From positions 19,587 through 62,576 of the forward strand of contig NZ_NSDG01000025.1 in NCBI RefSeq assembly GCF_002289345.1: 42,990 bases of DNA, written 5' to 3'. How positions within the stretch are numbered: position 1 is the first letter of the stretch; each line of letters opens with the position of its first letter. The notes beneath the pieces were generated by a model. That model was given only the letters and a program-made list of their open reading frames with translations, did not search any database and had not been told where the DNA came from. The position numbers and the translations under genes were made by a program. Below are positions 18,201 to 26,541 of this stretch, in pieces. The DNA is from Pseudoalteromonas sp. HM-SA03 (GTDB taxonomy: Bacteria; Pseudomonadota; Gammaproteobacteria; Enterobacterales; Alteromonadaceae).

Positions 18201-18439
18201 CCTTTATCGGACTTGTACCAATCATTATGGAAACGAGCCTACAAGCTAAAATTGTTATTCCAATGGCAGTTTCGCTTGCATTTGGTGTGTTGTTTGCCAC
18301 GGTGATCACCCTAGTACTTATCCCTTGTCAATATGTGGCACTTGAAGATCTTAAACGCGTTGGCCGCAAATGGTTTAAAGGTAAAGGCTCGGCTGATAGC
18401 CAACAAACAACACCAGAGCTAAATTCTAATACTCACTAA
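15269..18439 (+). CDS. RND efflux pump, inner membrane permease
   Basis: 1056 residues, standard for AcrB-type pumps: two repeats each with a large periplasmic loop between the first two helices (about 30-335 and 565-870). The proton-relay aspartates are in TM4 (GIVVDDAIVVGE, Asp405-Asp406). The second half has GIIAVAGVVVNDSLVMVDF, the typical TM10 region. Helices in each half repeat, consistent with internal duplication. It is coupled to the adaptor 5 bp upstream as a two-gene operon and is followed by a bidirectional terminator. Motif differences from AcrB place it in the broader HAE1-like/VmeI-like group; drugs or bile-like compounds are possible substrates, not shown by the sequence. Confidence 0.95.
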   Translation: MHSQSTEKGLIAWFARNPVAANLLMIFIIVGGLLTAFSIRKQMFPQYISNWISVQAVYPGAAPQEVEEGITIKIEESMEGLEGIKRLITYSNRGNSQTWIEVDEQYNTKEVLDEIKMQVDSVSTFPSGMERPIVRHEKENQEVMWLSLNGDLSPHDLKELGNRIHEEMLSLPGVNLVRFDGGLDYEISVEISPDKMREYDLSFRAISDAVKSFSANMSAGQIRSENGYISMRVENQAYRGDEFRKLPLLTLPDGAQVSLGDVATINDGFEEGLQYSKYNGKNSLVYEVSASKDQDITKVADIIKNYLEAKKGSLPQGVELEPFIDLTYYLNGRLNMMLENMALGGVLVMLMLALFLRVRLAFWVMMGLPVSFLGAFLMMPMGYLDVTINLASLFAFILVLGIVVDDAIVVGESAHAEIEKHGHSLDNVVRGVKRVAIPATFGVLTTVAAFLPQTLATGPTAAFSKAIGGVIILCLLFSLVESKLVLPAHLAAMKDKPSNPKNPFHRLREKMDSGLQSFIENTYRPFIVRCIHYRYTVIAGFLTILIVSAGMFAGGLVKFVANPKIPHDFPRISIDMNLSSSENATLESIQKIEQMVLNVDKEIEAEYGKKMIRDYMVNMNGRTSANIMVILVEPDARPIDTFALSARWRDAMPALPGVKSLNIQDSIMNGGRDDGDISFRLEGKHKEELREVAQKLKDKLATIEGVGDINDSMQSATDEVQLELKPLAYSLGLTLADVASQVNFSYYGLEAQRILRDGEEIKVMIRYPKEHRDAISDIQDVRILTPQGAEVPLVEVADVKLVDGVNRIRRENAKRTINVWASVDTEIAQPFEIAKQVRDEYLPSLLKNYPSVQSAVAGRVQEEMESVAEQIRDFALSLMIIFALLAIPLRSYSQPVIIMSVIPFGVVGAVFGHMILGMTMSSLSFFGIIAVAGVVVNDSLVMVDFVNKAREEGIDLKAAAVEAGCKRFRAILLTSLTTFIGLVPIIMETSLQAKIVIPMAVSLAFGVLFATVITLVLIPCQYVALEDLKRVGRKWFKGKGSADSQQTTPELNSNTH

Positions 18440-18459
18440 GTAACAAATTACTAGCCCAC

Positions 18460-18496
18460 AAAAAAGCTCGGAAACTTCCGAGCTTTTTTATTTTTT
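18460..18496. terminator. Bidirectional intrinsic terminator between RND pump and alaA
   Basis: AGCTCGGAA and TTCCGAGCT (18465-18484) form a 9-bp stem with an A-tract before it and a T-run after it, so it can end both the RND operon and alaA, which converge here. Confidence 0.9.
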
Positions 18497-18506
18497 AATA
18501 CAGATG

Positions 18507-19721
18507 TTACTGACTGTAATGCGCAAAAAAGCGCTTTACTCTATCCATTGCAGGCTGTAAATCATCTTTATGTGGTAAAAACACTAATCTAAAATGATCC
18601 GCACTAGGCCAGTTAAATGCACGTCCGTGGACAAGTAGAATTTTCTCTTCTTTGAGCAAATCGAGCACCATACGCTCATCATTCTTAATATTAAACCGCT
18701 TCACGTCGACTTTTGGAAACGCATAAAGCGCGCCCTTTGGCTTTACACAGCTTATCCCTTCGATATCGTTTAAACCTTTAAACGCAATATCACGCTGCTC
18801 ATACAAACGCCCACCTGGTTCAATGAGTTGGTCGATGGATTGTATGCCTCCAAGCGCTTGTTGAATGGCAAACTGTGCAGGAACATTGGCGCATAATCGC
18901 ATAGACGCAAGCATTTCTAAGCCTGTAATCAAATCCTGCATCACTGAATGCTTACCACTGATCACCATCCAGCCCATGCGGATCCCGGCCGCACGATAGG
19001 TTTTTGCTAAGCCGTTAAAAGTGATAACTGGGATATCATCACAAAGGCTCGCGATTGAAAAATGCTCCGCACCGTCATATAGAATCTTTTCGTAGATCTC
19101 ATCACTCAGTATTAATAGCTTGTGTTCTCTGGCAACGTCAATTAAAGCCTCGAGCAATGCTTTGTCATATACAGCACCGGTCGGATTATTTGGGTTGATC
19201 AACACCAATGCCTTTGTACGACTCGTGATTTTACGCTTGATATCTTCGATATCTGGAAACCAGTCTTGCTCTTCATCACAAAGATAATGCACTGGATTAC
19301 CGCCTGATAATTTAACAGCGGCAGTCCATAACGGATAATCCGGTGCGGGGATCAACACTTCGTCACCATCATTGAGTAAGGCTTGTGCGGTCATTTGAAT
19401 CAATTCACTGACACCATTGCCAATGAAAATGTTATCGACACTAATATTGGGAAAGCTTTTTTGCTGATAATATTGATAGACGGCAACTCGAGCAGAATAC
19501 AATCCTTTTGAGTCACAATACCCCTGTGCAGAATATAAGTTTTTTATGATGTCTCGGTGCATATCTTCTGGCATATCAAAGCCAAACGCCGCCGGATTGC
19601 CAATATTTAATTTGAGGACTTTCATGCCCTCGTCTTCCATTTTTCTTGCTTGATCCAATACTGGACCACGAATATCGTAACTCACCCCGTTGAGCTTATT
19701 ACTTTTTGTTATTTGTAGCAT
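18507..19721 (-). CDS. alaA: Alanine transaminase AlaA (glutamate-pyruvate aminotransferase)
   Basis: 404 residues, against 405 in E. coli AlaA, and similar through the whole length: YDIRGPVL, LKLNIGNPA, AQGYCDSKGLYSAR, INPNNPTGAVY, EMLASMRLCANVPAQ and EPGGRLYEQR. The PLP lysine is Lys240 (FNGLAKTYRAAG) and Asp207 (LSDEIY) would bind the pyridine nitrogen. The enzyme makes alanine from pyruvate with glutamate as donor; it belongs to fold-type I class I aminotransferases and is cytosolic. It is a single gene, convergent with the RND operon. The start is preceded by a weak purine site (GGGGGTTATAG). Confidence 0.95.
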   Translation of the reverse strand: MLQITKSNKLNGVSYDIRGPVLDQARKMEDEGMKVLKLNIGNPAAFGFDMPEDMHRDIIKNLYSAQGYCDSKGLYSARVAVYQYYQQKSFPNISVDNIFIGNGVSELIQMTAQALLNDGDEVLIPAPDYPLWTAAVKLSGGNPVHYLCDEEQDWFPDIEDIKRKITSRTKALVLINPNNPTGAVYDKALLEALIDVAREHKLLILSDEIYEKILYDGAEHFSIASLCDDIPVITFNGLAKTYRAAGIRMGWMVISGKHSVMQDLITGLEMLASMRLCANVPAQFAIQQALGGIQSIDQLIEPGGRLYEQRDIAFKGLNDIEGISCVKPKGALYAFPKVDVKRFNIKNDERMVLDLLKEEKILLVHGRAFNWPSADHFRLVFLPHKDDLQPAMDRVKRFFAHYSQ

Positions 19722-19856
19722 CTATAACCCCCTCATTTTGCTCAAGCATATATCACAATGCCGTCTAAATTCTATGCTTGTGATAACTTTTTATGCTTCA
19801 AAAAAACAACATACAAAATGAAGCGCTTGGAGTGGGATGTATCAGCCTAATGTTAA

Positions 19857-19880
19857 TAAAAAAGGCCGTATAAACGACCT
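19857..19880 (-). terminator. Intrinsic terminator of the Hpt gene
   Basis: On the minus strand AGGTCGT-TTAT-ACGGCCT (7 bp with one G-U pair) is followed by six T. It lies about 30 bases after the Hpt stop. Confidence 0.7.
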
Positions 19881-19908
19881 CATTTCCGCTCTTTGGCCTA
19901 TGCTGGAT

Positions 19909-20253
19909 TTAAGACTGTGCACTCACCCACTGCTGTAGTTTCGCTTTTGAGCCTGCAACTTGCGCTGCAAGCTTCTCAATAGAGTCGTCAACAATATCTT
20001 GCTCCCCTTGCATGAGGGCATGCTCAATCGTTTTTGCTAAATCGCTCAAACTAGCAGCCCCAAACTGAGCAGCGTTAGATTTCAAACTGTGAGCATGACG
20101 AATAGCAGCTTCTTGATCCTGATTCAAGTTCAGCATCAACTCCGACTCTAACCGCTCGAATTCAGAGCAACAAAAATGAACCGTATCTTCGAATTGCTCG
20201 CCCAATAACATTTGCATGTTCTCTAGGGCACCTTCATCTATTACGATGCTCAT
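19909..20253 (-). CDS. Histidine phosphotransfer (Hpt) domain protein
   Basis: 114 residues. The chosen start, MSIVIDEGAL, is preceded by AAGGAAA; an upstream in-frame ATG has no ribosome site. The core motif is AIRHAHSLKSNAAQFGA with phosphorylatable His55, as in Hpt domains of multi-step phosphorelays. It is a stand-alone Hpt, all helical, with no kinase or receiver partner nearby, so it probably relays phosphate from a hybrid kinase encoded elsewhere. The nearby EAL protein has no receiver domain and is not an obvious partner. Confidence 0.88.
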   Translation of the reverse strand: MSIVIDEGALENMQMLLGEQFEDTVHFCCSEFERLESELMLNLNQDQEAAIRHAHSLKSNAAQFGAASLSDLAKTIEHALMQGEQDIVDDSIEKLAAQVAGSKAKLQQWVSAQS

Positions 20254-20372
20254 AATTTTCCTTAAATTAAATATTCTATTACTTATGCTAGCCAAATCTG
20301 GTTTCTTGTGCAAAGTAAATGCGGGCAAGATATGGTAAAATGTGATTTATATTAAGAAACACCTCATCAAAC

Positions 20373-20963
20373 ATGAAACGTAATACCTGTCCAGTCTGTC
20401 AGTTTCCCACAAAAACTTGCGTATGCCCCTATGTTAGCAACGTGATATCAAATTCAACTCAAGTTATTATCATGCAGCATCCGAGCGAAGTAAAAGTCGC
20501 TAAAAATACCGCAAAGCTCCTCGCGTTGCAGTTAGACAGATTTGCGTTGTATGTTGGAGAAAATACCACCGACTTTGAAGAGTTGATTAACTTCTGCAGC
20601 TTAAATCATGTCGCACTGCTCTACCCAAACAGTCATTCCAAGACCTTAACTACAGGATATAACCACGCTCAAAAGCTCGATGCCATCATCTTATTGGACG
20701 GTACTTGGAAGAAAGCCACAAAGCTTTATAACCTCAACCCATGGCTAAGCCAGTTACCCAGTTTTCAGTTCGATTCGGTAAATGCGAGTGAATATACTAT
20801 CCGTAAATCTAAACATGAATACAGTTTATCAACCCTTGAAGCGGCAGCGCAATTTCTCGAGATTGTAGATCAATGCGAAACTTCAGATCTCTACAAACTT
20901 CAAGCCGGCATGGTGAAAGAACAGATGAAGCGAATGCCTGATGATGTTAAGGCTCGGTATTAA
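20373..20963 (+). CDS. tapT: tRNA-uridine aminocarboxypropyltransferase (DTW domain)
   Basis: 196 residues. Four cysteines near the N-terminus (CPVCQFPTKTCVC, 6/9/16/18) resemble the zinc site of the family; IIMQHPSEVKVAKNTAKLL carries the HP motif. The family's namesake D-x-T-W is Asp109-Thr111-Trp112 (LLDGTWKKATKLY). E. coli TapT (YfiP) of this family adds a 3-amino-3-carboxypropyl group from SAM to uridine 47 in tRNA. The gene overlaps no other; the next begins 9 bp downstream, so the pair is an operon. It is divergent from the Hpt gene with a 119-bp gap. Confidence 0.88.
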   Translation: MKRNTCPVCQFPTKTCVCPYVSNVISNSTQVIIMQHPSEVKVAKNTAKLLALQLDRFALYVGENTTDFEELINFCSLNHVALLYPNSHSKTLTTGYNHAQKLDAIILLDGTWKKATKLYNLNPWLSQLPSFQFDSVNASEYTIRKSKHEYSLSTLEAAAQFLEIVDQCETSDLYKLQAGMVKEQMKRMPDDVKARY

Positions 20964-20972
20964 AGGAAGAAA

Positions 20973-21761
20973 ATGCCAAGCTCGAGACTACAGCGCGGAT
21001 ACACTCGCCGAGGACCCGATTATCGATTCGGCGATCAAGTTGATTTCAGTGAAATCAAACAGACCTTTGGCTTTAAAACCATGACCATTGGTCATTGGGT
21101 TACGCCCGAAGAAACCCGTTTATCCGCCAATTTCATTTATGATGCCCTCGCAGATCTAGCCCAAATATTGCAGGTACCACCAGAAGTCATTGGCCTTCGG
21201 GGAACACTTAATTTTGCTTTTGGCACAGGCGGTCAACAAGGTGTTCAAGCGCATTACGCAGCAAATACGAGAACACTCGCCTTGGCAAAAAATGCCGGTG
21301 GTGGCGCACTTGCCCACGAGTGGTGGCATGCATTTGATCACTATATTTGCCAGCATTTAATAACTCAGCCAAAAAAGCCTTTTGCATCATCAGCTTGGTT
21401 ACTTTCTACCGAAACCGTATTACACCCTCTGAACACTGCTTTAGCAACGTTTTTTGCGCATACCTTTTTAGATGAACAACATCAAAAACCAAATCGGTAT
21501 TTTCATACCGCCAAGATTGCCGATAGCGCAAACAAACAAATATATTACGCACTACCTGAGGAGCTAACAGCTCGGATGTTCGAGGCCATTATTGCCTACC
21601 ACAGCGATATATCAAATTCATTTTTGGCCGCGGGAATTAAAGGTTCAGAACAAGAAAAACTGGGGATTTACCCAACATGTGAACATAGAGAACGATGCGC
21701 TGAGCCCATTTTTCACTACTTCAGCGAACTAGGAAAGATTTTATATCGCCGGCATAAGTGA
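20973..21761 (+). CDS. CLCA_X family protein with zincin-like HEWWH motif
   Basis: 262 residues, likely cytoplasmic. The motif HEWWHAFDH (115-123) gives HExxH plus a nearby Asp-His pair, the layout of a zinc metalloprotease active site. It matches what is called the CLCA_X family in marine gammaproteobacteria; activity has not been shown by sequence alone. A conserved-looking block before it (LRGTLNFAFGTGGQQGVQAHY) contains the substrate-cleft strand. A second conserved helix (YALPEELTARMFEAIIAYH) may supply further ligands. The gene follows tapT by 9 bp and converges with the EAL gene, overlapping its 3' end by 41 bp. Confidence 0.78.
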   Translation: MPSSRLQRGYTRRGPDYRFGDQVDFSEIKQTFGFKTMTIGHWVTPEETRLSANFIYDALADLAQILQVPPEVIGLRGTLNFAFGTGGQQGVQAHYAANTRTLALAKNAGGGALAHEWWHAFDHYICQHLITQPKKPFASSAWLLSTETVLHPLNTALATFFAHTFLDEQHQKPNRYFHTAKIADSANKQIYYALPEELTARMFEAIIAYHSDISNSFLAAGIKGSEQEKLGIYPTCEHRERCAEPIFHYFSELGKILYRRHK

Positions 21762-24186
21762 CTTTACTTAGCCAACTCTTAAATTCCGTGAACGGTAACG
21801 GACGTGAAATAAAATAGCCCTGTACAAAGTCGCAGCCATAGGCCTGCAAACGAATGTAGCTATTGATATCCTCAACCCCTTCTGCCACCACCCTTGATCC
21901 TAAACTGTGCGCCATATCACACGTCGCTTTACATATTGTTTGGTTGCTCTTAGATGTCTCGATATCCATAACAAAACTTTTATCAATTTTAAGTTCATCA
22001 AATCCAAGTTTACTCAAGTATGCAAGTGACGAATATCCAGTACCAAAATCGTCTATCGCCACTTTTACGCCAATAGAACGATAATCATCTAACACCCCTT
22101 TAAGCTCTGCTTCTTTTCCTATCGTTACAGATTCCGTGATCTCTATCATTATTTGAGAAGGTGCGAGCGATAATTCATTAATAAGCGTAATAAGCTGTAC
22201 AGACAGCTCTCTTCTACTCAAGTCACGACCAGATACGTTGATTGAAATAACGTGCTCAGGCAATAACTTGGTTATCTCAGCTTGATAATGAAGTGCATGC
22301 TCAATCACCCATTCTGTGATCTCGTAAATTTGCCCTGAAGACTCCGCAATTGGAATAAATTCATCAGGAGGTATGTAACCAAGTTCAGGGTGAAGCCAGC
22401 GCAGTAGCACTTCCGAGCCAAATACCCTGCCAGTCCTGAGATCTACCTGCGGCTGAAAGAATAAACTGAACTGTTCATGTTCTATCGCACTTTTAAGAAA
22501 CGAGGTGAGCTTTAATTGTCGCTCAGTCGAAATAGAGTTTTCAACATCAAATAGATGCCAACGTTGACCATTGTGTGACTTAGTATTAAGAGCCTGTAGA
22601 GCGCGCTGGATAAGCTTCTCAGTGGATTTTGCATGCATTGGATAATTCGCCACCCCAACCTCTAAACTATCGACAATCTGCGTGTCTTTATACCCAACCC
22701 CTTCTTCGAATACAGCAGATAAAATACATACATATTGCTCAACTTGACTGACCTCAATTTTACCATCAAGCACGATGGCAAACACTTGATCTTCTAGGCG
22801 GTAAATAGGTGTGTTTCCTTTATTTGCAACGGCAGCGCTACCATAAGTATTGATCTGCTCAGTGACCTCTTTGAATAACTTGTTGATGTGCTGATTCGCA
22901 AAAGTTAAGCCAAAACTCAGTCTTATTGATGGCAGGATCAGTGGTTTAAAAAGCAACAATGTATGCGCTTTATTTTGCTCCTCAAGCTTAGCAAGCGAAC
23001 CAAACAGGGCAAATTTATTGGGCAGTGCCGTCTCTTTATCAAACTCAGCGTAATGAATATACATACGCCGCTTTTCCGCATCGTGCCAAACCACAAACAG
23101 TAGTAAGAGCATTAAATGTAGGCTGATCAACACATGATTTGCGATTGATATTTGCTCACTTGGCTGTATTAATTGACTCCCAGCAAAACCAATTAATACC
23201 GCCACCATGGGAGACCAAATTGCGCAGCAAAAATAGACTTCTTTACGACTGTCTTTATCTTGGCTTACCAAAATCATCGTACTTAATACAATTGCACCAA
23301 TAACCATTATGGACTGAAGTGCAAAAGGTAAATTCACTTTCGCAAATGCCACAACGACACCGCTTAGTAAATAGATATAAGCGGTCGTCTTGATGGTTAG
23401 CTTAACCTTTCTATCAAGCCTATCTCTAGTAAGGAAATGATGAAAAAACAAAAGGCTGAAACCAAGTGCAAAACACACAAAGCTGCCACTGTAATGTAAA
23501 AAATGAATGCTATTTTGGTAGCTGAAAAAAATATCAGCGAGTCCTTTATGGGTGACGTATAGGCAGGCTAATGACAGCAAATAGCCTCCAACCGAAAGCA
23601 GGCTTGCGCGTTTCGAAATAATACCAGTACTGAGCATGAAAATACTCAATAAAAACATCACCCCTAGAAATAACCCAGTTAAAAATAGGTGAGCATTGGT
23701 ATCTTCTATATAAACTTCATAAGGTTCAATACTCACCCTAGACAAAGAAACATAGGGTGATTGAACTTTAACAATTATCGGCTCAATCTGACTATTTGCA
23801 TCAATCACCAAATGGGGTGAAAAATGGGATAACGATGTATGATTATTACTTTCGGGGATCTGAACTAATTTTCCAATAAGATCTGTAGTAAAAAACTCAA
23901 CACTGCCCATGGATGGACGTGCGACAGTTAGTACTTGGTCTGACAGACCGTCGCGAACAAGGTTTGTGATTCGAAGCCAAACCGCAACGCCCTTTGGAAT
24001 AATTACCGTTTCTTGCGATACACTAAACTGGGCTTCGGAAAAGTCACCATAGCTTACTGAAATTAAAGGTCTTGCTTCTATCGTTTCTGTGGCCAGCTGC
24101 GCTTCAGCAGTAGCCAACATCGCAAAGATGCAACACACAATTATCGTAAACATCAGTGTGACATACCTAGCAGCGCTAAGCCACAT
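21721..24186 (-). CDS. Membrane-bound c-di-GMP phosphodiesterase (7TM + degenerate GGDEF + EAL)
   Basis: 821 residues. The chosen ATG (MWLSAARY) has AAGGAG 7 bases upstream. After a signal anchor (to about 28) come an extracytoplasmic domain of the 7TMR-DISM type (30-150), about seven helices (155-370), a diguanylate-cyclase-like domain whose RLGGDEF is changed to RLEDQVF, and an EAL domain (about 535-785). The EAL motifs are intact: GSEVLLRW with catalytic Glu (EVL instead of EAL), INVSGRD, IEITES, DDFGTGYSSL, KIDKSF, VVAEGVE and QGYFISRPL. It should therefore hydrolyse c-di-GMP while the GGDEF part may sense GTP. It converges with the CLCA_X gene. Confidence 0.9.
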   Translation of the reverse strand: MWLSAARYVTLMFTIIVCCIFAMLATAEAQLATETIEARPLISVSYGDFSEAQFSVSQETVIIPKGVAVWLRITNLVRDGLSDQVLTVARPSMGSVEFFTTDLIGKLVQIPESNNHTSLSHFSPHLVIDANSQIEPIIVKVQSPYVSLSRVSIEPYEVYIEDTNAHLFLTGLFLGVMFLLSIFMLSTGIISKRASLLSVGGYLLSLACLYVTHKGLADIFFSYQNSIHFLHYSGSFVCFALGFSLLFFHHFLTRDRLDRKVKLTIKTTAYIYLLSGVVVAFAKVNLPFALQSIMVIGAIVLSTMILVSQDKDSRKEVYFCCAIWSPMVAVLIGFAGSQLIQPSEQISIANHVLISLHLMLLLLFVVWHDAEKRRMYIHYAEFDKETALPNKFALFGSLAKLEEQNKAHTLLLFKPLILPSIRLSFGLTFANQHINKLFKEVTEQINTYGSAAVANKGNTPIYRLEDQVFAIVLDGKIEVSQVEQYVCILSAVFEEGVGYKDTQIVDSLEVGVANYPMHAKSTEKLIQRALQALNTKSHNGQRWHLFDVENSISTERQLKLTSFLKSAIEHEQFSLFFQPQVDLRTGRVFGSEVLLRWLHPELGYIPPDEFIPIAESSGQIYEITEWVIEHALHYQAEITKLLPEHVISINVSGRDLSRRELSVQLITLINELSLAPSQIMIEITESVTIGKEAELKGVLDDYRSIGVKVAIDDFGTGYSSLAYLSKLGFDELKIDKSFVMDIETSKSNQTICKATCDMAHSLGSRVVAEGVEDINSYIRLQAYGCDFVQGYFISRPLPFTEFKSWLSKVTYAGDIKSFLVR

Positions 24187-24645
24187 ACCCATTCTCCTTG
24201 AGTCACTTTGACGGTGATTTATCAGCCTATTTGTTATGCAAAGAACCAAGCGTTAACGTTCAAGAAAACCATCAACCCGAAAGCATTGGCGATGAGGCTT
24301 TCTTTGCAAATCAGTAGGCAACGTCATTCGCGCACTAATACCTATTTCACTTTGTCTACTGCAGTCATTCGCATGACGCTTTCGCCGACAACATAAAAAA
24401 CGCATTTTAATAAGTATGGTTTGGATCAAAGCAAATGCAAAAATATTATTGAATTTAAATCGTTATGGTTATTTGATGGGAAATCAAAAATGTAAAGATG
24501 GCATGCCGTTATAGGGGTTAAATATTTAATTATAAGATTGGAACAACAACTTGTTCTCCAGCCACTATTATTCCAAGCATAAGCGTCAGATTTGTTTGTA
24601 ATAGGCCAACTATTTACACACAAATCCTCTCGCCTACCTTTTCAA
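24187..24645. other. 459-bp gap with no gene seen
   Basis: Between the EAL gene start and the dcd stop nothing convincing was found. Short frames here lack ribosome sites. TGCAAAGAA (24237-24245) is repeated inverted as TTCTTTGCA (24300-24308), 54 bp apart; meaning unknown. The sequence presumably carries the EAL promoter near its left end and the dcd 3' end near its right end. Confidence 0.5.
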
Positions 24646-25230
24646 TTAACTGTCGTCACTAATACGCGAAGCAACCGCACTATTTTGATCCTTATATTTG
24701 GCGTCTTTACGCTCGTTATAAGGGAACTGCGCTGCACTTGTCATCGTTTCAAAGCTCATCGCACCTATTTTCATGTTTGGCCTAAGTGCCAAAGGCAACT
24801 TACCTGAGTTATAGAACTCTAATACAATGTTTCCAGACCAACCGGGATCAATACGATGCGCAGTAACGTGAACCATTAAACCTAGCCTTGCCAGCGACGA
24901 GCGGCCATCTAACCAACCAACAAGGTCGGCAGGTAGGGTTACCTTTTCATACGTCATTGCCAGCGCAAGTTCGCCAGGGTGCAAGAAAAATGCTTGGCCA
25001 TCTTCTAACACAATTTCGTCACTCATGATGGATTCCATCGCGGCATTGATCTGATCTTTAGGACCACTGAGATCAACGTAAGGCGCGGCATGGTCCTGAA
25101 ACACTCTAAACTTGTTACCCAGTCTTAAATCCACGGTAACACCTGAAATCATATCTGGCTTAGGTGTAGGTTCGATGATTATGCGTTGTTGTTCAATCGC
25201 TTCTCGAATATGGGTATCCGATAATCTCAT
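24646..25230 (-). CDS. dcd: dCTP deaminase
   Basis: 194 residues against 193 in E. coli. Catalytic residues keep the same numbers: Ser111 and Arg115 (GRSSLARLG) and Glu138 ([16 protein letters not shown]). The trimeric enzyme converts dCTP to dUTP for thymidylate synthesis. The ATG begins 3 bp after the apbC stop, so it is the second gene of an apbC-dcd operon, a pairing common in gammaproteobacteria. Cytosolic. Confidence 0.97.
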   Translation of the reverse strand: MRLSDTHIREAIEQQRIIIEPTPKPDMISGVTVDLRLGNKFRVFQDHAAPYVDLSGPKDQINAAMESIMSDEIVLEDGQAFFLHPGELALAMTYEKVTLPADLVGWLDGRSSLARLGLMVHVTAHRIDPGWSGNIVLEFYNSGKLPLALRPNMKIGAMSFETMTSAAQFPYNERKDAKYKDQNSAVASRISDDS

Positions 25231-25232
25231 TC

Positions 25233-26339
25233 TTAGTCTTCCGTCATCACAATCTCAACACCCGATGTTGAGTCTGATTGGTAATATAACATACTGGCAA
25301 CCAGTTGGGCACAATCAACATAATGATCCGCTATACCATGATTGTCAGTCTTACTTTCTGAATTAGGCTCACGGACTGTGGCAATGATATCTTCGCCCTG
25401 CTCCGTTGCTGTTCTGATCTGTTCGTTAAGCGGTACTTCCGCAAGCAAAGGTACACCATAGCGACTCGCCAACGTAGTGCCACCGGAGTGACCAAAAATA
25501 TGGTTACGGCTACCACACTGCCCACAGTTGAAGTAACTCATATTTTCGACCAAACCTAAAATGGGGAGCTGTACTTTTTCAAACATCGCGATACCCTTCT
25601 GTGCATCTGCTAGCGCCAAGGTCTGCGGTGTAGTGACAATCACCGCACCACTGGCTGGCACTTTTTGCGTCATGGTCAGTTGGATATCTCCTGTGCCTGG
25701 CGGCATATCAACAATCAGATAATCCAGCTCACCCCAATCCGTTTCATTTAACAACTGAGTAAGCGCTTGAGAAGCCATTGGTCCTCGCCAAACAGTGGCG
25801 TCCTCTGCTGGGACCAAAAAGCCGATAGACATGGCTTTAATACCCGACTTTTCAATTGGTAGTAAGGTTTTATCATCTTTCGCCTGAGGTTTTTCATCCT
25901 CAAGAGCCAGTAAACTAGGTAGCGAAGGGCCATAAATATCAGCATCTAGCACACCGACTTTCGCGCCTTGAGCACGTAGCGCATACGCCAAATTAATCGC
26001 AGTGGTAGACTTACCCACCCCGCCCTTACCCGAGGCAACAAGAATAATATGTTTAATGGCTTTAAATTTTGGTCTGCCGACGACTACGACGACTTTCGAT
26101 GTCACCTCAATTGGCTTACCTAAGTGTTGCTGCAGATAACTGGCAATTTCTTGATCACATTGAATAGCAAACGGGAAATTAATATGTACTTGGATTTGCG
26201 TTTTTGACTCTTGCGTTTTGATGACCCAATTGGCATCAATACCTACTGGTAATGTCGCACTACGATAGCCATTTAAAAGCTCAATGATTGCCTGTTTGGT
26301 GTTTTTTCCCTTGGCAAACCATTTTTCCAGTCCAAACAT
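25233..26339 (-). CDS. apbC: Iron-sulfur cluster carrier ATPase ApbC/Mrp
   Basis: 368 residues from the [11 protein letters not shown], which has AGAGGAG about 10 bases upstream; the frame is open 17 codons more without a better site. Walker A is [12 protein letters not shown] (102-113), a deviant (Mrp/MinD type) P-loop, and DMPPGTGD is the switch region. Cys272 and Cys275 (NCGQC) hold a bridging [4Fe-4S] cluster between the dimer halves. The N-terminal MIP18-like domain (1-90) is present, so this is the long form. It transfers clusters to apo-proteins in the cytosol. Divergent from metG across a 202-bp gap. Confidence 0.95.
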   Translation of the reverse strand: MFGLEKWFAKGKNTKQAIIELLNGYRSATLPVGIDANWVIKTQESKTQIQVHINFPFAIQCDQEIASYLQQHLGKPIEVTSKVVVVVGRPKFKAIKHIILVASGKGGVGKSTTAINLAYALRAQGAKVGVLDADIYGPSLPSLLALEDEKPQAKDDKTLLPIEKSGIKAMSIGFLVPAEDATVWRGPMASQALTQLLNETDWGELDYLIVDMPPGTGDIQLTMTQKVPASGAVIVTTPQTLALADAQKGIAMFEKVQLPILGLVENMSYFNCGQCGSRNHIFGHSGGTTLASRYGVPLLAEVPLNEQIRTATEQGEDIIATVREPNSESKTDNHGIADHYVDCAQLVASMLYYQSDSTSGVEIVMTED

Positions 26340-26541
26340 ACAAATTAAACTCCTCTGGGTGATGAAAATAGCCACGGAATTATGTAACATTCAACTCATT
26401 AAAACCAGTCAATTCGCGGTTCATGGTCTGAACGAAGGTGAGTCACTAAGCACACTTGTCCATACAAGTGTTAACTCGGTGAATAATCAACCAATTCAAC
26501 ACCATCAATTAGAAAGATCGCGCTAAATTCATGGAATCGTT

